From: Bacillota bacterium
GTDB lineage: Bacteria > Bacillota_B > Desulfitobacteriia > Desulfitobacteriales > Desulfitobacteriaceae
Assembly (NCBI GenBank): GCA_021779415.1
Contig: JAJYAS010000052.1
Span: forward strand, 1 to 11,080
Direction of reading: 5' to 3'
Length of the DNA stretch: 11,080 nucleotides
A program made the position numbers and the translations under genes. Numbering within the stretch: the first letter of the stretch is position 1; each line of letters begins with the position of its first letter. A model generated the notes under the pieces. That model saw nothing but the letters and a program-made list of their open reading frames with translations. It had not been told where the DNA came from and searched no databases. Shown here in pieces: positions 9,101-11,080 of the stretch.

Positions 9101-9586
9101 CTTGAAGAGCAAATCCATATCATTTAATATCGCCGGTCGTGGCCCCCGAGCCCTCTCCCAAAACCTGTCACTGCCATTTTTTAATGCGCGGACTAGTGTA
9201 TGTGATATGGACTCCCTATTGGCGGTAGCAGCGGCCCTTATCAGCCCTTTCTCCCCTATGCCTTTTGCCGCGCTAATTACCTGTCCACCCGCTCTTCTTA
9301 CTATTGCGAGCGCATTAGATTTAATCTTGTCTTCGTTCCCAGAGCAAAGGGCTGCCAAGAAATGAGCAAAGGCCGACTTCCCCGTTCCATAAACCCCCGT
9401 TAGCGTCCAAGCTCTCACCGAACTAGGATGCATAAGAGCGTCGAAAAAACGGACCACTAACTCCATGGCGTTCGGCGTTAGGATATAGCCATTTACGCTG
9501 TCTGCAATTGCAAGATCTCGCTCAAGCTGAACTGACCGTGTGTATCTGCGCCTTATTTTTATATGATCATAGAGAGACATGGTCAT
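6104..9586 (-). CDS. sspC: Large P-loop ATPase, SspC-like
   Basis: This 1160-residue protein carries a Walker A motif GVYGTGKS at 64-71 and a Walker B motif LLIIIDE at 190-196, followed by LGKNLEF. It is therefore an AAA/STAND-like ATPase of DNA defence systems. The remaining about 900 residues contain no motif I can name and end in a lysine-rich tail (KKRGK). In Ssp systems SspC is the ATPase that works with SspB and SspD during single-strand phosphorothioation, and this gene lies exactly between them. The longest reading starts at ATG 9584-9586, which overlaps the upstream TGA by four bases (ATGA). However, GAGG at 9587-9590 sits six bases before a second ATG at 9578-9580, which is the better-spaced start. 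Either way translation is coupled to sspB. The SspC name rests on position and partners more than on motif identity. Confidence 0.8.
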   Translation of the reverse strand: MTMSLYDHIKIRRRYTRSVQLERDLAIADSVNGYILTPNAMELVVRFFDALMHPSSVRAWTLTGVYGTGKSAFAHFLAALCSGNEDKIKSNALAIVRRAGGQVISAAKGIGEKGLIRAAATANRESISHTLVRALKNGSDRFWERARGPRPAILNDMDLLFKRVIDGKEVDDKHVLTLIKELSSASKSGLLIIIDELGKNLEFTAQNQRASDLYILQQIAELPSGAGNPRVFFIGLLHQALYEYSHGLVTTSRSEWAKIQGRFEDIPFSESQDRLLYLLKDAIEYSDFRLLTSRIGKWAVRWKSAFKGQDILDRSAVEDISALYPFNPVAAVALPVLCNKFSQNDRTLFTFLSSEEPHSFKNFLRLTATSDTNLITLKIDQLYDYFVESAGAALSSRPQYQRWLEIQGRIYEAKDLDLDSIRALKAIGVLNLISNAGKLRASRKIVTLCLSDLPDEKRTAQHWDMVIDLLIKKGFVTWRKQYDELRIWQGSDFDIELAMTENDHVRKTPLSELLNNYCPSAPLIARRHSYESGTVRYFECRYFDEISTSVEQLREDSDGIICYVTSGIKRPGEVPAFTGNGKPVVVITAEATDALHAVCYEYAALLNISKTAKQLQSDGVARREVGQRLFEARTQLEDVVARSFSIPKKKCHFAGIRDLVSDEREFNAKLSLLCDNVYPKGPRLWNELINRRELTSQGAKARGELIEALINRNDKERLGIVGNGPEFSMYESFIKKTGIHRINDARWYIDQPYKESGIYDAWKAVEDFCLASTDTPRSVAEIYELIQNPPYGVKRGIIPVLILSVLLYHNEYLSIYFDGSYVPVLGADNFDLLVKRPERFAVKYFEITGLRAEIFKELEDIVTASVPKRKALRNVTVLSIVNPLVRFIRGLPQYTLQTDNISEEANAVRKALLGAKDPDVLLFADLPKACGLSFIDRNLSNDSRHIKTFRKKLVQALHELQMAYEEVLNNSKALICQGFSASNDIKELRSYLRAIATRLNTHTHVMELTLKRFINVSINPEIDDKAWLESLLMVVADKPVSSWTDNDALSFEIKLGETVRRFRNLESLIDLKSDNHEGFEARKITVTYPTGEEINEIVWLDHKERDEVDHLVEKFFSGEIFTKNNKISRAILAALIERVFGQKKEEAQSKGIDKIKKRGK
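6111..6116 (-). promoter_or_regulatory. Shine-Dalgarno site that fixes the TTG start of the sspD-like gene
   Basis: On the minus strand GAGGGG lies eight bases before the TTG at 6100-6102, inside the last codons of the sspC-like gene. The next sequence after the TTG encodes the PP-loop region, so this start leaves the family's N-terminus complete. It supports a TTG start despite the absence of an ATG nearby. Confidence 0.6.
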
Positions 9587-10515
9587 CCTCGCTTATGGTA
9601 ATAGCCAGCCAATATGTTAATCGCTAACTGAAAAGGATCTCCGTCATATGACATCTGCATTAGACCCGCCGTCTCTGAAAGAGCAATACCCCTACTTCGC
9701 GAAGATATGCCTTCGATTGCGTCACAAAGCTCACTTTCTCTAATTTTAAAACAGAGTCCTGGACTTCCCTCGTCGTAAAGCAATCTAGAAACAGATATCG
9801 TTCGTGCTCCTGCCATAAAAGCACCAGCGAACTCCAAACATGCTGCTACAATAATCTCAGGAGATAATCCCGCTTTTGGTCCACTATTTATTACATGCTG
9901 CTTCCCATCACTATAAGTCTTGAGTAGCCGCAATTCACAAAATGGACTATCTATTGAATCTTCCCGAAAACCTTCTCGGTCACCTTGCGTAGCGTACATC
10001 CTGATGAGGCAATTTGCATCGCTCGCAAGTGAAGAGATGGCTATCTTACTCATAGGAAACGTGCGCTCCTTATATTCTGAGAGCCCATCCAACAGGTCAG
10101 CCGAAGTAAAAAGATGTCTATTAAAGATATTGAAAGCGTAGTACCATGCAGTGGCATGGCAGGGGACTTTGAGTAGATTCCAATGCAGAAGCCATAATGA
10201 CGCAGTATCTTCAAGATAAGGATCCCATCCTTCACCGCCGAACAATTGCTCGCCAAAATGAGTAACGAGTATAGCACCCTTTTGGTTGGTATCCTCTTGA
10301 AGAATCTTATATGCCAAACACCAATACCTGATCGCCTTAACCATGTTCTTGCCCACTCCAAGAATTGCAGGAGCGGATTCATCAGAAAACACAAATGGAT
10401 TGTCAGATGATTTATCAAAGCCCTTTTTAAGCCATCCAAAACGCGGATGAAAGGTTTCGTGTCGTGCGAATATAGGATGCGTTATTTTTCGTTCTTTAGT
10501 GGCTTCCATTTTCAT
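9583..10515 (-). CDS. sspB: DUF4007 protein, SspB-like DNA phosphorothioation component
   Basis: This 310-residue protein has the clear DUF4007 signature. It includes FARHETFHPRFGWLKKG at 16-32, LGVGKNMVKAIRYW at 52-65, WDPYLEDTASLWLLHWNL at 97-114 and EDSIDSPFCELRLL at 185-198. Length and order of motifs match the family, so the gene looks intact. In Ssp systems the DUF4007 protein SspB is reported to nick DNA and act with SspC and SspD to insert sulfur into one strand. The start may be ATG at 10513-10515 or the second ATG two codons on, three bases after the stop of the small upstream gene. It overlaps the sspC-like gene by four bases. The family assignment is strong; the biochemical role is carried over from Ssp studies. 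Confidence 0.88.
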   Translation of the reverse strand: MKMEATKERKITHPIFARHETFHPRFGWLKKGFDKSSDNPFVFSDESAPAILGVGKNMVKAIRYWCLAYKILQEDTNQKGAILVTHFGEQLFGGEGWDPYLEDTASLWLLHWNLLKVPCHATAWYYAFNIFNRHLFTSADLLDGLSEYKERTFPMSKIAISSLASDANCLIRMYATQGDREGFREDSIDSPFCELRLLKTYSDGKQHVINSGPKAGLSPEIIVAACLEFAGAFMAGARTISVSRLLYDEGSPGLCFKIRESELCDAIEGISSRSRGIALSETAGLMQMSYDGDPFQLAINILAGYYHKRG

Positions 10516-10518
10516 ATA

Positions 10519-10836
10519 TCAATTTCCGACTCCGTTTTGGAAAGTGAATTGTTGCTGAAGAAGCGCCTGGGTATTCTCATGGCGAACTGTATAATCCCCT
10601 ATCCCAAATGACTTTAACCATTTCGCCAGTTTATCGAGAGATGCCCATTCTCGGGGGCCGCCTCTTGATGACTCAAGCAGAACCTCTTTTTCGCCAAGCG
10701 CTATTTTAACTATATATACGGTTCTTGATCCAGGTTTTTTTTGAGCAGGCTTCCCCTTAATGGGCAATGCCTCTTGGATAAAAACCTGCACATGAATGCC
10801 CTGCTTTACTACTTCTTTGAAAACAGTTTCAGTCAT
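10519..10836 (-). CDS. Small conserved-looking protein, first gene of the operon
   Basis: I do not recognise a named family. From the ATG at 10834-10836 the protein has 105 residues; an in-frame TTG four codons upstream is possible but lies inside the palindrome. The middle part is beta-rich (RTVYIVKIALGEKEVLLES), followed by RGGPREWASLDKLAKWLKSFGI. That segment resembles short proteins of mobile elements with the pattern 'RG-x-PR-x-W-x-SLD-x-LA-x-WL'. There is no signal peptide, membrane segment or clear helix-turn-helix. Lysine- and glycine-rich residues (KGKPAQKKPGSR) near 26-37 could contact nucleic acid. The gene ends three bases before the DUF4007 gene and is read from the palindromic promoter, so it is co-expressed with the modification genes. 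It could be an accessory subunit or an autoregulator; neither is shown. Confidence 0.6.
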   Translation of the reverse strand: MTETVFKEVVKQGIHVQVFIQEALPIKGKPAQKKPGSRTVYIVKIALGEKEVLLESSRGGPREWASLDKLAKWLKSFGIGDYTVRHENTQALLQQQFTFQNGVGN

Positions 10837-10838
10837 AT

Positions 10839-10869
10839 TGATTAGCAAGATATAATATCTTGCTAATCA
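10839..10869. promoter_or_regulatory. Perfect 31-bp palindrome, probable operator of the operon
   Basis: The two arms, TGATTAGCAAGATAT and its exact complement ATATCTTGCTAATCA, are 15 bases each around a single central A at 10854. The palindrome ends two bases before the ATG of the first gene and touches the -10 region of the putative promoter, so a bound protein would block transcription. It is too long and too perfect to be chance in a region this size. The mRNA start probably lies inside it, which favours a DNA operator over an RNA hairpin, though a hairpin hiding the start codon is possible. The plus strand also carries a TATAAT at 10851-10856 in the palindrome centre. Confidence 0.75.
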
Positions 10870-10897
10870 CGTTATCATTTATTGCGAGGAGAGTCAA
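10869..10897 (-). promoter_or_regulatory. Putative sigma-70-type promoter of the operon
   Basis: On the minus strand TTGACT at 10892-10897 is a good -35 box. Two weak -10 choices follow: GATAAC at 10871-10876 with 15-base spacing, or TAACGT at 10869-10874 with 17-base spacing. Transcription would start in the adjacent palindrome, giving a leader of about 25 bases for the small gene. A third possibility is TATTAT within the palindrome without a good -35. I see no other convincing promoter between the eight genes. Confidence 0.45.
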
Positions 10898-10914
10898 GCA
10901 ATTAGTTACTAAGC

Positions 10915-10933
10915 TGACCTACCGACTCGGTCA
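10915..10933. promoter_or_regulatory. Short upstream inverted repeat, possible second binding site
   Basis: TGACC at 10915-10919 is matched by GGTCA at 10929-10933, and overlapping this is the 11-bp palindrome ACCGACTCGGT at 10921-10931. It lies about 18 bases upstream of the -35 box, where an activator or second repressor could bind. Inverted repeats this short arise by chance, so this is only a candidate. Confidence 0.2.
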
Positions 10934-10980
10934 CGTTTTCTGTTTGTAATCGAGAGACTATTTAGCAAAAGCTTTGCAGA

Positions 10981-11005
10981 ATCCCCCGTGGCTTGCCACG
11001 GGGAT
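10981..11005. repeat. Strong GC-rich hairpin, REP-like palindrome
   Basis: CCCCGTGGC at 10984-10992 pairs with GCCACGGGG at 10995-11003; sterically the loop is CTTG over an 8-bp stem, with an outer AT/AT pair interrupted by one C. Compact hairpins of the form CCCCGxxGC-TT-GCxxCGGGG are common as REP elements mobilised by IS200-like (TnpA-REP) transposases. No T-run follows on either strand, so a simple intrinsic terminator is unlikely. Only one copy is visible in the window, so repetition in the genome is assumed, not seen. Confidence 0.45.
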
Positions 11006-11030
11006 GAATGCATGCCTTACCCAGAGGGTT

Positions 11031-11057
11031 ATAAGGGAGACGGGAAGTCTCCCTTAT
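11031..11057. repeat. Second strong hairpin, 11-bp perfect stem
   Basis: ATAAGGGAGAC at 11031-11041 pairs exactly with GTCTCCCTTAT at 11047-11057 across a GGGAA loop. It lies 25 bases from the preceding hairpin. There is no T-run after it on either strand. It could be the rho-independent-like end of an upstream gene outside the window, half of a REP doublet, or the end of a mobile element. I see no gene between base 10898 and the right edge. Confidence 0.45.
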
Positions 11058-11080
11058 CCACATAGGCCCTTGCGCCGTTA

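Noticed and set aside
1..11080. CRISPR array, tRNA or rRNA genes
   Set aside because: No regularly spaced direct repeats and no cloverleaf or rRNA-like stretch were found on either strand.

Overview
The window holds one long minus-strand operon of eight genes, about 10.3 kb, packed almost without gaps. It is flanked on the left by the tail of an IS3-family insertion sequence and on the right by non-coding DNA with two strong hairpins. The host cannot be named. The IS3 transposase tail, the TTG and ATG starts, the Shine-Dalgarno sites and the tight gene spacing fit a bacterium. The operon looks like a mobile defence island.

Read in the direction of transcription (right to left), the layout is as follows. 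A promoter and a perfect 31-bp palindrome (10839-10897) sit directly before the first gene. Next come a small uncharacterised gene (10519-10836), a DUF4007 protein of the SspB type (9583-10515), a very large P-loop ATPase in the SspC position (6104-9586), and a PP-loop PAPS-reductase-like protein of the SspD/DndC type (5293-6102). Then follow a GIY-YIG nuclease (4776-5267), a DGQHR-motif protein of the DndB type (3492-4772), an 812-residue GHKL ATPase (1032-3470), and a small HEPN-like protein (506-991).

The DUF4007, ATPase and PAPS-reductase-like trio is the core of the Ssp DNA phosphorothioation pathway, which replaces a non-bridging backbone oxygen with sulfur on one DNA strand. I infer that this trio is the modification half. 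The window has no cysteine desulfurase (SspA/DndA), so sulfur would have to come from a host enzyme such as IscS. It also has no SspE (DUF262/DUF1524), SspFGH or DndFGH restriction partner. The downstream genes (GIY-YIG nuclease, DGQHR protein, GHKL ATPase, HEPN-like protein) are therefore the natural candidates for the sensing and killing half. This combination is not one I recognise as a characterised system. It is the main discovery candidate of the window.

The left 505 bases contain the last 21 codons of an IS3-family transposase, its probable right end near base 130, and about 375 bases in which I recognise no gene. Beyond the promoter on the right, two hairpins lie 25 bases apart and resemble REP-like or transposase-end palindromes.
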